Shown here in pieces: positions 26,824 to 36,839 of a DNA stretch of 64,000 bases. The DNA is from Bacteroidota bacterium (lineage in GTDB: Bacteria; Bacteroidota; Bacteroidia; Flavobacteriales_F; PHOS-HE28). A program made the translations under genes and the position numbers. The notes under the pieces were generated by a model. That model saw only the letters and a list, made by a program, of their open reading frames with translations, made no database searches and had not been told where the DNA came from. Position 1 is the stretch's first letter. Each line of letters opens with the position of its first letter. Location of the stretch: NCBI GenBank assembly GCA_018267155.1, contig JAFDZE010000041.1, positions 1-64,000 of the forward strand, in the 5' to 3' direction.

Positions 26824-29175
26824 GTGACCCGGAACGAAGACAAACATCCCAAGCCCGGCGCGGTGGAACAGGCCGTGCTGGCGGCCGTCCGCAAGAGCGG
26901 GCACGCGGGGATCACCAGCCAGCAGTTGGCCCTGCAACTGGGCTACAAGGAAAAGGGGCAGCGGTACCTCGTGTACGACGCACTGGAGGCCCTGCAAGAA
27001 AAAGGACAAGTGAAGACAGGAAAGAAAGGGCGCTACCAGAGCACCAAACAACGCGATGAGGCCGAGGGCACCATCGATATCATCGCCAGCGGCGCGGGCT
27101 ACGTGCGGCTGGGAGCGGAACCCGGCGTGAAGGCCGAGAAAAGCACGGAGGACGTCTTCATCCACGGCAGCGATGTGGGCATGGCACTGCATGGCGACAA
27201 GGTGCTCATCCGCGTGGGCGGTGGGCGCGGCAACCGGCTGGAAGGCAAGGTCCTCAAGGTGGTCGAACGCCGACGCACCGAATTCGTGGGCGTGATCCAC
27301 AAGCACCAGGGCCGCACGATCCTGGTGAGCGACGACCAGAAGGTGCAGCGGCCCTTCTTCATCCCGCCAGGCGACTTGAACGGTGCGACCGAAGGCGACA
27401 AGGCCATCATCGGCCTTGGGGAGTGGAAGGACCACCGCGACCTGCCGCGCGGTTTCGTGAAGCGGATCCTGGGGCGGGCCGGCGAGCACAACGTGGAGAT
27501 GCACGCCATCCTCGCGGAGTTCGGTCTGCCGCTGGAATTTCCCGAGAGCGTCATTCAAGCGAGCGAGGAGATCGCCGACGGTTGCACACCGGAAGAGATC
27601 AAAAAGCGCCGCGATGTGCGCAGCATCCCCACCATCACCATCGACCCGGACGATGCGAAGGACCTGGATGACGCGCTGAGCCTGCGCAAGCTCGACAATG
27701 GCAATTGGGAGGTGGGCGTCCACATCGCCGATGTGAGCCACTACGTGAAACCCGGTACCGTACTCGATATGGAAGCCGCCGCGCGTGCGACGAGCGTGTA
27801 CCTCGTGGACCGCGTGGTACCCATGCTGCCGGAGAAGCTGAGCAATAACCTCTGCTCACTCCATGCGGACACGGACAAGCTCAGTTTCAGCGCGATCTTC
27901 GAATTGGACGAGAAGGCGCGGATCAAGAACGAGTGGTTCGGCCGCACGGTGATGCGCTCGCACCACCGCTTCGCCTATCAGGGCGCACAACAGATCATCG
28001 ACGGCAAGGCACCGGAGGATGCGCCGTTCCGCCACGAGGTGCTCACCATGCACAAGCTGGCGCAAGTGCTCCGCAAGGACCGCATGGCCAACGGTGCGCT
28101 GGAGATCGGTGGCAACGAGGTGAAGTTCAAACTCGACGAGAAGGACCGGCCGATAGAGGTGTACGAGAAGGTGATGGGCTCGGCGAACTGGCTCATCGAA
28201 GAGTTCATGCTGCTGGCGAACAAGCGGGTGGCCGCCTGGGTCGGAACGTTGAAGAAAGGTGGCGTGCATCCCTTCGTGTACCGCATCCACGACACGCCGG
28301 ATCCGGAGAAAGTGGACCAATTGCGTTCGCTGGCGAAGAGCTTCGGGTACACCCTGCAGGCCACCAGCGAGGAGGACCTGCCGCACGCGATCAACCGGTT
28401 GTTGCAGGAGATCAAGGGGAAGGAGGAGGAGAACATCATCAAGCAGATCACCATCCGGTCGATGGCGAAGGCCATCTACAGCACGGACAACATCGGCCAC
28501 TACGGCCTGGGCTTCGAGCACTACACGCACTTCACCTCCCCCATCCGCCGCTATCCGGACCTGCTGGTACACCGCGCGATGGCGCACTACCTGGCCCACG
28601 GCAAACCACTGGACAAGCAGACGCTGGAGACCAGCTGCGTCCACAGCTCCCAGCAGGAGAAACGCGCGGCCGATGCGGAGCGTGCGAGCATCAGGTACAA
28701 GCAGGCCGAATACCTTCTTTCGCGTATAGGCCAGACCTTCGAAGGCGTGGTCAGCGGTCTTACCACCTGGGGCATTTATGTGGAACTGAGCGCCAACAAG
28801 TGCGAAGGCATGATCCCCCTGCGCGACATGCCGGGCGACAGCTTCAAGTTCGATCAGGCGAAGTACACCGTGATCGGGCAGCGTACCGGGCGGCGCATCC
28901 GACTTGGCGATGAACTGCTGGTGACGATCCGTGGGGTGGACATGGACAAGCGCACCGTGGATCTCGGGATCGCCGAAGGGCGTACGGCCCCGGAGGATCC
29001 GCGCGGGTACACGGGCAACAACACGTTCGCGGCTGTCGCCAGGCCTTCGGATACGCGTGGACAATGGGACGAGACACATCCTTCGAACGCCGATGAACGG
29101 GCCGGCCGGAAGCGGGCACAGGCACAAGCCCGAGAGCGGCAACGAAGAAGCTTGGGGCGCGGAAAACGGAGGTAG
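26824..29175 (+). CDS. rnr: Ribonuclease R
   Basis: The 783-residue exoribonuclease degrades structured RNA from the 3' end. The start is a GTG that gives a complete N-terminal winged helix (about 12-75). Cold-shock domains follow (about 80-235), then the RNB catalytic domain (about 255-600) with TITIDPDDAKDLDDALS holding the catalytic aspartates and HFTSPIRRYPDLLVHRAMAH. An S1 domain is at about 640-725, and a basic tail ends RRSLGRGKRR. All are standard for RNase R. The 66-bp leader contains ACTTTGTGCG, also seen upstream of the PorZ-like gene. Confidence 0.97.
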   Translation: MTRNEDKHPKPGAVEQAVLAAVRKSGHAGITSQQLALQLGYKEKGQRYLVYDALEALQEKGQVKTGKKGRYQSTKQRDEAEGTIDIIASGAGYVRLGAEPGVKAEKSTEDVFIHGSDVGMALHGDKVLIRVGGGRGNRLEGKVLKVVERRRTEFVGVIHKHQGRTILVSDDQKVQRPFFIPPGDLNGATEGDKAIIGLGEWKDHRDLPRGFVKRILGRAGEHNVEMHAILAEFGLPLEFPESVIQASEEIADGCTPEEIKKRRDVRSIPTITIDPDDAKDLDDALSLRKLDNGNWEVGVHIADVSHYVKPGTVLDMEAAARATSVYLVDRVVPMLPEKLSNNLCSLHADTDKLSFSAIFELDEKARIKNEWFGRTVMRSHHRFAYQGAQQIIDGKAPEDAPFRHEVLTMHKLAQVLRKDRMANGALEIGGNEVKFKLDEKDRPIEVYEKVMGSANWLIEEFMLLANKRVAAWVGTLKKGGVHPFVYRIHDTPDPEKVDQLRSLAKSFGYTLQATSEEDLPHAINRLLQEIKGKEEENIIKQITIRSMAKAIYSTDNIGHYGLGFEHYTHFTSPIRRYPDLLVHRAMAHYLAHGKPLDKQTLETSCVHSSQQEKRAADAERASIRYKQAEYLLSRIGQTFEGVVSGLTTWGIYVELSANKCEGMIPLRDMPGDSFKFDQAKYTVIGQRTGRRIRLGDELLVTIRGVDMDKRTVDLGIAEGRTAPEDPRGYTGNNTFAAVARPSDTRGQWDETHPSNADERAGRKRAQAQARERQRRSLGRGKRR

Positions 29176-29476
29176 CGTGGCGTGCTCTCCCGCTACCCGG
29201 AACGTCCGCATCGCGGAAAGTTGCTCCTCGCGATCCACCGCATGATCAGGTCGTACGGAGAGCAAGACCTGCCATCCTCAGCCCTCGAAAAGCCCGTCGA
29301 TGAGGTACCGATCCGGACCTCCCGGTCGTTCTCCACCTGATCCCACATCGCGCCGGAATGTGTTCCCGTCGGGGCGATCGTGCTTTTCACCGATGGTCCC
29401 GTTCACACCTGATCGTGCATCATGCCTTAGAACCATGCGGTCCGGCGTGCGTAAGAAGGCTACTTTTAGCGTCCTC
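29176..29476. other. Intergenic region with no recognisable gene
   Basis: About 300 bp between rnr and the transglycosylase gene. I see no coding region with family resemblance on either strand and no strong hairpin. The right end holds the promoter-like box TACTTTTA. Confidence 0.5.
29461..29468 (+). promoter_or_regulatory. Putative -7 promoter box for the transglycosylase gene
   Basis: TACTTTTA ends 8 bp before the chosen ATG. If used, the message would be nearly leaderless. Confidence 0.35.
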
Positions 29477-30964
29477 ATGAAACTGACCCGCGTTCCCCGG
29501 TCGGGCATGGCCATGCTTGTAGCTATGCTGTGCCCAGGTCTTCTCCGCGCCCAGGACACCACGGACCGGTACGACGAAGTGCTGGAACGGATCGATGCCC
29601 TGAGCGCCCTTCCGTGGCTGAAGAATGACCCTTTTACAACGGACGTCCGCGCGCTCAACAAACATGGATTCGCGCCCACGGACACGCCGAAATGGGCCCC
29701 TGAAGTGCTGCGCCAACGCCTGGCCGATCTGGACGCGCGCACACCGTTCAGCCTCGTGTGGAACGCGCCGGTGGAATCGTACATCGCCATGTACACCGTG
29801 CGCAAGCGGGAGCAAGCCGCACGTATGCTCGGTCTGGCCCAGTTGTACTTCCCCGTTTTCGAAGAGGCCCTGGACCGGTACAACCTGCCACAGGAATTGA
29901 AATATCTGGCCGTGGTGGAAAGCGCGCTGTATCCGGGCGCCCGCTCGCGTGCCGCCGCCGTGGGACTCTGGCAGTTCATGATCGGCACCGGCAAGCTGTA
30001 CGGCCTGCGCTCCGACAGTTACGTGGATGAACGCTGCGATGTGTACAAGAGCACCGATGCGGCCTGCCGCTACCTGAAGGACCTGTACCGCATATTCGGT
30101 AGCTGGGAGCTGGCCTTGGCCGCGTACAACTGCGGTCCCGGCAACGTGAACAAGGCCATGCGCCGATCGGGCGGGAAGGATTACTGGGGCGTGTACGATC
30201 GCCTCCCGCGTGAAACAAGGGGCTATGTGCCGGCCTTCATCGCGGTGAACTACCTCTTCCACCATGCGGCGGACCACAACCTCTACCCGATCATGCCCAA
30301 TTATTGCGCGTACGAGGTGGACACCGTGCAAGTGAACTATCCGGTCGACCTGGCCAAAATGGCGGCACTTCTCGGTGGCAACCCGCAGGAGTTGCTTGAC
30401 CTGAACCCGGTGTACAAACGCGGCCACGTGCCCAACACCGGCGAGACCGCCACCCTGTACCTGCCACGCACGCTGGTGGCCGCCTTCATCGATCGCGAGG
30501 ACACCATCCGCAATAGCTGGACCCCCGAGGTGCTATCCACTGCACCGGTGGCACAGGTCGCAGCCCCCGATCAGCACAACACCGCTTCCTCCCAACGCAC
30601 ACACATTGTTCGGCGGGGCGAATCACTCGGCTCGATCGCCCAGAAACACGATGTGACTGTCAAGCAACTGCGCACGTGGAACGGTCTGCACAGCGACCGC
30701 ATCCATCCCGGTAAGCGCCTCATCGTTCGCATGGCCACCGCGCCCAGCCGAACGGCAAGCGTGCCCGACACTCCCGTTGAGCAGGGGGCCGACGCTGCCA
30801 CGGAGATCATCCTTCATACCGTGCAGCCGGGCGATACCCTTTGGGGCATCGCAAAGCGCTATCCTGGTGCAACTGTGGATGGGATCCGCCGCATCAATGA
30901 TGTATCGGATGTGGAGGAGTTGAAAGTGGGCAAAAAGATCAAGGTCGCGGTGCAAAAAGGTTGA
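29477..30964 (+). CDS. mltD: Membrane-bound lytic murein transglycosylase D-like protein
   Basis: I chose the ATG opening the signal peptide MKLTRVPRSGMAMLVAML (ending LLRAQ), giving 495 residues. A lytic transglycosylase (SLT) domain at about 120-270 has the catalytic Glu in AVVESALYPGARSRAAAVG and the supporting motifs GLWQFMIGTG and ALAAYNCGPGNVNKA. Two LysM peptidoglycan-binding modules close the protein: HIVRRGESLGSIAQKH (about 375-418) and HTVQPGDTLWGIAKRY (about 450-494). It cuts glycan strands to anhydromuropeptides in the periplasm. A lipobox Cys, seen in some MltD, is not visible. The gene stands alone. Confidence 0.93.
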   Translation: MKLTRVPRSGMAMLVAMLCPGLLRAQDTTDRYDEVLERIDALSALPWLKNDPFTTDVRALNKHGFAPTDTPKWAPEVLRQRLADLDARTPFSLVWNAPVESYIAMYTVRKREQAARMLGLAQLYFPVFEEALDRYNLPQELKYLAVVESALYPGARSRAAAVGLWQFMIGTGKLYGLRSDSYVDERCDVYKSTDAACRYLKDLYRIFGSWELALAAYNCGPGNVNKAMRRSGGKDYWGVYDRLPRETRGYVPAFIAVNYLFHHAADHNLYPIMPNYCAYEVDTVQVNYPVDLAKMAALLGGNPQELLDLNPVYKRGHVPNTGETATLYLPRTLVAAFIDREDTIRNSWTPEVLSTAPVAQVAAPDQHNTASSQRTHIVRRGESLGSIAQKHDVTVKQLRTWNGLHSDRIHPGKRLIVRMATAPSRTASVPDTPVEQGADAATEIILHTVQPGDTLWGIAKRYPGATVDGIRRINDVSDVEELKVGKKIKVAVQKG

Positions 30965-31187
30965 CCGGTCGACGACCCGTGCCTACACCGAAGGGCGCAT
31001 TTTCCACAGACCCGCTCCGAGGCACCGCAGCGCCTTCGCTTTGACCATCAGGCAATAGCTGCCACCTCCGCAACGTTGTCATTGGGCGCTGTCGACCGTT
31101 GTTGATAATTCAACGTGCATCACGAGTCGGTCGTCGTCTATTTTGCGATGCCTGTCCGGACGACTTTCCCGTCGATCGGCCCCTGCC

Positions 31188-31418
31188 ATGGAGATCACAC
31201 GCATCCGCCCGTATGTCCACAAGCACTGCAAATTCAAGCTGCGCAGTGGCAAGGAGGTTTTTGGTGTGATCTGGGAAGTGGATGGCCTTGACAAGCGTTC
31301 GCTTTTTTTCGCCAGCATCGGCGACTACGAACGCCTTCAGCGGGACCCGAGCAAGCCCGTGAGCGTGATCAACCTCCGCCCGGAGGAGATCATGCACGTG
31401 GAGAGCATCGCGAGCTGA
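31188..31418 (+). CDS. Small conserved-looking hypothetical protein
   Basis: The 76-residue product starts MEITRIRPYVHKHCKFKLRS. It is soluble, basic-to-neutral and probably a small beta fold (KFKLRSGKEVFGVIWEVDG reads like an SH3- or Sm-like strand pair). I do not recognise a family with confidence. The upstream bases TATTTTGCG could be a promoter. A 13-base direct repeat (GCACCGCAGCGCC) lies on both sides, at 31022 and 31433. It converges with the oligopeptidase gene. Confidence 0.6.
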   Translation: MEITRIRPYVHKHCKFKLRSGKEVFGVIWEVDGLDKRSLFFASIGDYERLQRDPSKPVSVINLRPEEIMHVESIAS

Positions 31419-31436
31419 GCCCTTGTTCCTTCGCAC

Positions 31437-31461
31437 CGCAGCGCCTCGCTGGCCCGCTGCG
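31437..31461. terminator. Hairpin between convergent genes
   Basis: CGCAGCG and CGCTGCG form a 7-bp stem between the small hypothetical gene and the oligopeptidase gene. No T run follows, so the terminator role is tentative. Confidence 0.35.
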
Positions 31462-31502
31462 TCGTCGATCCAGGTCGAACTTCAGGGTTGTTGTACCCGT
31501 TC

Positions 31503-33674
31503 TCAAGGAGTCGTGCCAAGTCCTGCCCGTTGGATCAGGAACGCATAGATCAATGCCACCTCCTTCAGCCGTTCGAAACGTCCGCTGGCGCCACCATGGC
31601 CGGCCTCCATATTCGTCTTGAGGATGATCGGGGCAGTGGCCTTCTGGTGCTCGCGCAGCCGCTGCACCCATTTGGCCGGCTCCCAGTACTGCACCTGGCT
31701 GTCGTGGAAACCGGTGAGTACCAGCATCGCGGGATACGCCGCATCCTTCACGTTATCGTACGGGGAGTATGACAGCATGCGTTCGTACGCCTCCTTCTCC
31801 TTGGGGTCGCCCCACTCGTCGAACTCACCCGTGGTGAGCGGGATGCTGTCGTCCAGCATCGTCGTCACCACATCCACGAAGGGCACTTCGGCCACCACGG
31901 CGTTCCAGAGGTCCGGCCGCATGTTGACGACCGCGCCCATGAGCAAACCGCCCGCACTGCCCCCCATGCAGAACAGTCGACCGGGGTCTGCATACTTGTT
32001 CTTGAGCAGATATTCTGCACAATCGATGAAGTCCGTGAAGGTGTTCATCTTGTGCTCCATCTTCCCATCGTCGTACCAGGCGCGGCCAAGCTCCTCGCCG
32101 CCGCGGATGTGCGCGAGTGCGAACACGAAACCACGGTCCAGCAGGGAAAGTCGGGCGCTGCTGAAGTTCGGGTCCATGCTGTGGCCGTAGGAACCGTACC
32201 CGTACAGGAGCATGGGTGAGGGGCCATCGATCCGCGTGCCCTTCCTGTACACGATGCTCACCGGCACCCGCTTGCCATCCCGCGCAGGTGCCCACACCCG
32301 CTCGCTCACATAATCCGATGCATGGAATGTACCGACCACCTCCTGCTGCTTGAGCAGGGTATCCTTCGCCGTGTCCATGTTGTGCTCATACACACCGTTG
32401 GGTGTGGTCAAGCTGGTGTAGCCGTAGCGCAGCTTGTCGCTGTCGAACTCCGGGTTGACACCCGTGTACGCCACATAGGCCGGGTCATTGAATGAGATCG
32501 GATGCTCGGCCCCGGTGCTGAGTTTGCGCACGCGCAAGCGGGTCAATCCGTCCTTGCGCTCACTGAAGACCATGTGGTCCTTGAACAGGTCCACATCCTC
32601 AAGGAGAACATCCTCACGATGCGGCACCACTTCGACCCACGCCTCCTTGGCCGTGCTCTTCACCGGACACTTCATGTACCGGAAATTGGTCGCCTTCCAG
32701 TTGGTCATGATGTAGAACTCACCATTCGCGTGCTGCACACTGTACTCGTGCTCCTCCTCACGCGGCAGGATCACGGTGAACTTCCCGTTCGGATCGCCGA
32801 CGGGCAGGTACCATTCCTCGGTGCTGAGCGTGCTGCCCGTGGAGATCATCACGAAGGCATTGCTGCGATCGCGATACACATCGCAACTGAAGGCATCATC
32901 CTTCTCGTGGAACACTTCCACATCGAGGCGCTCATCGGTGCCCAGCACATGCCGGAAGATCTTGAAATTGCGCAGTGTCTTGTCCTTACGGCTGTAGAAG
33001 AAGGTCCGGTCATCGGCCCATGCGCCCCCGCCGCTGGTGTTGGTGATGACGTCCGGCAGTTCCACGCCGGTTAGCAGATCGCGGAAGCGGATGGTGTACA
33101 ATCGTCGGCTGACCGTATCCACACTGTACGCGCACAGCCTGTTGTCGGGGCTGATCTCGAAGTCCCCCAGGTCGAAGTAGTCGTGCCCTTCGGCCATGGT
33201 GTTCTCGTTGATGAAGTCATCCAGCTTCTCCGGGCAGCCCCCGTCCGGCTTCGCCTTCCCGCGCATGTGTACGGCGTATTCCTTGCCCTTCTCGAACCGG
33301 TGGTTGTACCAGAACCCGTTCTCCCGATACGGCACACTCAGATCATCCTCCTTCACTCGTGCCTTCATCTCTTCGAAAAGCGCTTCGCGCAGTTCCTTGA
33401 CCGGACCGAGCAGTTCGTCGGCGTAGGCGTTCTCCGCTTCCAGATGCGCCACAACCTCCCGTGTATGCGCATCCGGTGTCGGGGTATGCCGTTGTTCTTC
33501 GCTCAGCCGCATCCAGAAGTACTCGTCGTTGCGGGTGTGGCCGTGCTCGACCATTTGGTGGGGGACCTTCTTGGCCCGTGGAGGGCGGGGTTGTTCGCTG
33601 GGCATGTTGTTCGCCGGCTGTCCGCAGGCACATATCAGGCCGACGGCCAGGATGAGCGTGGCACTGTGGTTCAT
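31503..33674 (-). CDS. ptrB: Oligopeptidase B-like serine peptidase (S9), probable lipoprotein
   Basis: The 723-residue protein has an N-terminal beta-propeller (about 80-440) and a C-terminal alpha/beta hydrolase domain. The catalytic triad can be placed at Ser573 (GGSAGG), Asp658 (TGFHDSQV) and His693 (AGHGG). The start YFWMRLSEEQRH and the order of motifs match oligopeptidase B, which cuts short peptides after basic residues. The N-terminus (LILAVGLICACG) looks like a lipoprotein signal with Cys17 as the anchor, which would place the enzyme in the periplasm or on the outer membrane rather than in the cytosol. It is the last gene on this strand after recO. Confidence 0.93.
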   Translation of the reverse strand: MNHSATLILAVGLICACGQPANNMPSEQPRPPRAKKVPHQMVEHGHTRNDEYFWMRLSEEQRHTPTPDAHTREVVAHLEAENAYADELLGPVKELREALFEEMKARVKEDDLSVPYRENGFWYNHRFEKGKEYAVHMRGKAKPDGGCPEKLDDFINENTMAEGHDYFDLGDFEISPDNRLCAYSVDTVSRRLYTIRFRDLLTGVELPDVITNTSGGGAWADDRTFFYSRKDKTLRNFKIFRHVLGTDERLDVEVFHEKDDAFSCDVYRDRSNAFVMISTGSTLSTEEWYLPVGDPNGKFTVILPREEEHEYSVQHANGEFYIMTNWKATNFRYMKCPVKSTAKEAWVEVVPHREDVLLEDVDLFKDHMVFSERKDGLTRLRVRKLSTGAEHPISFNDPAYVAYTGVNPEFDSDKLRYGYTSLTTPNGVYEHNMDTAKDTLLKQQEVVGTFHASDYVSERVWAPARDGKRVPVSIVYRKGTRIDGPSPMLLYGYGSYGHSMDPNFSSARLSLLDRGFVFALAHIRGGEELGRAWYDDGKMEHKMNTFTDFIDCAEYLLKNKYADPGRLFCMGGSAGGLLMGAVVNMRPDLWNAVVAEVPFVDVVTTMLDDSIPLTTGEFDEWGDPKEKEAYERMLSYSPYDNVKDAAYPAMLVLTGFHDSQVQYWEPAKWVQRLREHQKATAPIILKTNMEAGHGGASGRFERLKEVALIYAFLIQRAGLGTTP

Positions 33675-33751
33675 GTGGTCGGCCCGTGGGCCATGGGTGA
33701 TCGGGCGGGGAAGTTATCCCGGCCCACCATTTCTTCCCGACGGGTATCGGC

Positions 33752-34477
33752 TCACTCGAGCACCGCACGAAGAACATCCACCGAACGCAGTTCGCCGAAG
33801 GCCTCCACATGCAGCCTGAAGTACGTCAGCAGGTCGTCCAGCAATCGGCGGCGTATTCCAGCGGTACTCGACCCCTGCCGTTCCTTCATTCGAGGGGGGC
33901 CCACCCCACGGGCCATCAGCGCGCCAAAAAGCGATACCTGATCCGGTTCCATGCAGAAGCCATGGGGCGACGGACCCCGGAAAAACATCCCATCGCGGAG
34001 GTCGAATCGCGTCTCCCCCTCCCCGGGCGGTTCCGGCAGGAAACCCAGGGGGGCCATGAGTCCGATCAGGAGCCGTAGCGGTTGGTGCGCCAGATCGTTA
34101 CCGGTATCAATATCCTCCAGCGCGCTCCCCACGAAGTGGAACAAGCCCTCGTCCGGAGCTTCCTCCCGGAGGGTCTTGTTGAACACTTCCTGGGCGAAGA
34201 GCAGCAGTATTCCGCGCAATGGTTCGTACGGAGCACGGACATACGGCTTGTCCACCCGCAGGTCACGAGCGGTACGCAGACCAGGCTCCCCGGTATCCGG
34301 CACCACGAGCTCCACCCGGGCCAGCGCTTGCAGCGGTGCGGACCGGGATGCGCTCCCGGCCCCGGTCCGCACCAGGAACGACCGCAGGCCCAACCGCTCG
34401 GTGTACGCCCGCAGCACAACACGTCCGTCCGTGTGCTTCACGGTACGCAGCACCACCGCCCGCGTGGTACAGAGCAT
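33752..34477 (-). CDS. recO: DNA repair protein RecO
   Basis: The 241-residue protein has an N-terminal OB fold (1-80, starting LCTTRAVVLRTVKHTDGRVV, with YTERLGLRSFLVRTGAG). A helical C-terminal domain follows. RecO works with RecR to load RecA onto Ssb-coated DNA in gap repair. No zinc-binding Cys cluster is present, as in many Bacteroidota RecO. It starts one base after the stop of the PorZ-like gene, so the two are co-translated. Confidence 0.93.
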   Translation of the reverse strand: MLCTTRAVVLRTVKHTDGRVVLRAYTERLGLRSFLVRTGAGSASRSAPLQALARVELVVPDTGEPGLRTARDLRVDKPYVRAPYEPLRGILLLFAQEVFNKTLREEAPDEGLFHFVGSALEDIDTGNDLAHQPLRLLIGLMAPLGFLPEPPGEGETRFDLRDGMFFRGPSPHGFCMEPDQVSLFGALMARGVGPPRMKERQGSSTAGIRRRLLDDLLTYFRLHVEAFGELRSVDVLRAVLE

Positions 34478-34478
34478 C

Positions 34479-36839
34479 TCAGCGCGTTACCAGGACCTTG
34501 GTATTGCAGTGCCGCAGGCCATCGGGCGAGGCGGCCATCACCAGATACACGCCGCTGGCCACCCGTTGACCACTGAGGTCGGTGCCCGGCCAGATGGCCT
34601 GGCCGCCAAAAGAGATCGTGCGGTAAACCAGGTTGCCCGCCATGTCGGTGATCCGCACATCACTGTCGGCGATCAGGCCGGTGATCGCCACGGGGCCCTG
34701 GTACGTGGCATGCACCGGATTGGGGAACACGCTGGCGCAACTGGCATCACGCTCCCCCGTGGTGGCCTCTCCCCTGTAACTGACGATGCCCTGGTCCGTG
34801 CCGAAGAACACCTCGCCGGTCTCCCCATCAATGGTGATGTCGGTGATGTTGTCGCTGGGCAACGGGCTGTTCTCCTTGGTGAAGTGAGCGATCTGTTCCG
34901 TGCCATCGGGGCTCACGAGGAAAGCTCCACTGGTCTGTGTGCCCAACCATTTCCGGTTGCCGCCATCCACCACGATCGAACTGACAACCTCGGTCTCCAG
35001 CAGGATCTGCACGTTGCCGTCCTGTTCGATCAGGATCTGCTGGCAGTCGTAGTTCTCACCGGAGAATATGGCATCGGGATCGTAGAATACCGCTATGCCC
35101 TTGCCGGTACCCACCCACACCTCCCCATCCTGGTCCTCCGCCACGGCGAACACGTCGAGCGTGGGCAGTTTGCCCTGGTTCTCAAAAGTCGTGAGCACTT
35201 TCCACTGATCGTCGCCGGTATCGTCAATGGTACCACCATCAGAGAACACCAGCAGTCCGTTCGTACGCGGGCGCACGAGCCACTTCTGTCCGTTCGACAG
35301 TGCGGTGATCCGGGAGACGAGGTGGTTGCCCGCCAGCAGGCCGCCGGGGTCGAACGACTTCCAGGAGCCGTCCTTCTTGCGCACACTGACCAGATTCTGG
35401 GTGTTCGCGTTCGAAACCCAGAGGTTGCCGTCCTCGTCGTGATCGAGTCCCCCGACATAGACGATGCCTTCGGAGGGATCCCCACTGGCGCCGAGCGAAC
35501 TGTTGGTCGCGTTCCAGATGGTCTGGGCAACGCCATCCCGCCACTCGAGTATACCTTCTTCCCAATGCCCGGAATAACCATGTCCCGGATCGGACGGGTC
35601 CACGGCCACGGCCACCGGGTCCACCGCACCGCCCCCATACATGTTGGCACCCATCATCAGCGGATCGTCCGATTCCTGCACCGTGCGCCACTGGCCGTCG
35701 CGGAAGAAGAAGATCCCCTGATGATTGTATGCATTCCCCCAGTTCCCACTGACGGAGCCGGTGGCCGCCATGAGCAGTCCGCTGCCGATGTCCAGATCGA
35801 CCACACTGCTGGTGCGCGGTCCGTTGGGTGCCATCATCAGGCCCGCGCCCCCGTTATCACATCGCCCCAGGCCGGTCTGGGCACAAGCCACCCACACGCC
35901 CCCGTTTGAGGCCCCCGCCGCATCGTTCAACACGATCTGTACGCCAGCGCCCGTCATACCGGTGAACACCCACTCCAACGCGGCATCGTACTGGAATGTC
36001 TCGTACGTGGCCCCCACTACCAATCGCCCGCCATCGGGCGAAACGGACAGGGACCGCACGTCCCGGCCAAAGGTGCCATCCAGCTTGTGCCAACCGCTGT
36101 CCCAGTAGTATATCGTGTCCGTTCCGGCCGTGCTCGGTGGCGGTTCCGTCCAGTTCACGAAGAGATGGCCGCCGAACGAAACGGCCTCGGAGAACCAGCC
36201 GCTCGCCTGCGGGGCATCGGTACGTTGGTGCCAGTTGGTGAATGCGGCCAGGTTCGGCTCGTTCCGCCATGCACTGTAGAGCCCCGACTGCGTGGCGGCG
36301 TAAATGGAATCCTGATGGAAGGTGATCGCGTTCACCCGGCCCTGTGCCGCGTTGGGGAATATGAGCCAGGTATCCTTCACCTCGTAGCGCGCAAGGTCCA
36401 GGACCACCACACCGAACCCGCAGCCGAGATACGCCAGATCACCCTCGCAGGTGATGCTGTAAATACGCTTGTCGCCGATCAGGGAGCTGCGCATGATGTC
36501 GCTCAGATTGACGCTCGAGCCGCTGCCCACCACATCAATGTTGCCGTTGCCGTACCCCACGACCAGCGCACTCCTGTTGTTGCTCCATCCCAGCGCGCTG
36601 ATGTCCACGTCGTGCAGCGCATTGGTCTTGTTGATCCGCTCTGTTTCGTTGGTGGCCGGGTCGTACCGGAAAACACCATTCCGGGTGGCACAATAGGCCG
36701 CCCCGTTGCCTTCAACAACCGCCAGCCCACCCGTGTAACTGAAATGATCGCGCCATTGGCCGATGGGCGGCTGGGCCGGGACGATGGTCATCGGACCAAG
36801 GATGGAACCGAACAGGAAGGTGTATCGGGCTACGGACAT
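34479..36839 (-). CDS. porZ: PorZ-like type IX secretion system component
   Basis: I chose the ATG opening the signal peptide MSVARYTFLFGSILGPMT (upstream ATG at 36893 gives no better signal). The 786-residue product starts its mature part with IGQWRDHFSYTGGLAVVEG and shows two or three seven-bladed propellers (FRYDPATNETERINKTNALH, VNAITFHQDSIYAATQSGLY, WVGTGKGIAVFYDPDAI). It ends with a T9SS type A tail (VFPNPVHATYQGPVAI ... ASGVYLVMAASPDG). PorZ is a surface part of the T9SS attachment complex that is itself exported by the system. Close coupling to recO fits what I recall of the porZ neighbourhood in Bacteroidota. A generic propeller cargo protein is the alternative. Confidence 0.78.
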   Translation of the reverse strand: MSVARYTFLFGSILGPMTIVPAQPPIGQWRDHFSYTGGLAVVEGNGAAYCATRNGVFRYDPATNETERINKTNALHDVDISALGWSNNRSALVVGYGNGNIDVVGSGSSVNLSDIMRSSLIGDKRIYSITCEGDLAYLGCGFGVVVLDLARYEVKDTWLIFPNAAQGRVNAITFHQDSIYAATQSGLYSAWRNEPNLAAFTNWHQRTDAPQASGWFSEAVSFGGHLFVNWTEPPPSTAGTDTIYYWDSGWHKLDGTFGRDVRSLSVSPDGGRLVVGATYETFQYDAALEWVFTGMTGAGVQIVLNDAAGASNGGVWVACAQTGLGRCDNGGAGLMMAPNGPRTSSVVDLDIGSGLLMAATGSVSGNWGNAYNHQGIFFFRDGQWRTVQESDDPLMMGANMYGGGAVDPVAVAVDPSDPGHGYSGHWEEGILEWRDGVAQTIWNATNSSLGASGDPSEGIVYVGGLDHDEDGNLWVSNANTQNLVSVRKKDGSWKSFDPGGLLAGNHLVSRITALSNGQKWLVRPRTNGLLVFSDGGTIDDTGDDQWKVLTTFENQGKLPTLDVFAVAEDQDGEVWVGTGKGIAVFYDPDAIFSGENYDCQQILIEQDGNVQILLETEVVSSIVVDGGNRKWLGTQTSGAFLVSPDGTEQIAHFTKENSPLPSDNITDITIDGETGEVFFGTDQGIVSYRGEATTGERDASCASVFPNPVHATYQGPVAITGLIADSDVRITDMAGNLVYRTISFGGQAIWPGTDLSGQRVASGVYLVMAASPDGLRHCNTKVLVTR

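Noticed and set aside
29193-29390. Short minus-strand frame between rnr and mltD
   Set aside because: It has no family resemblance, no plausible start context and biased composition; treated as non-coding.
33951-35909. Plus-strand frame of 652 codons
   Set aside because: It is antisense to recO and the PorZ-like gene, both with clear identity.
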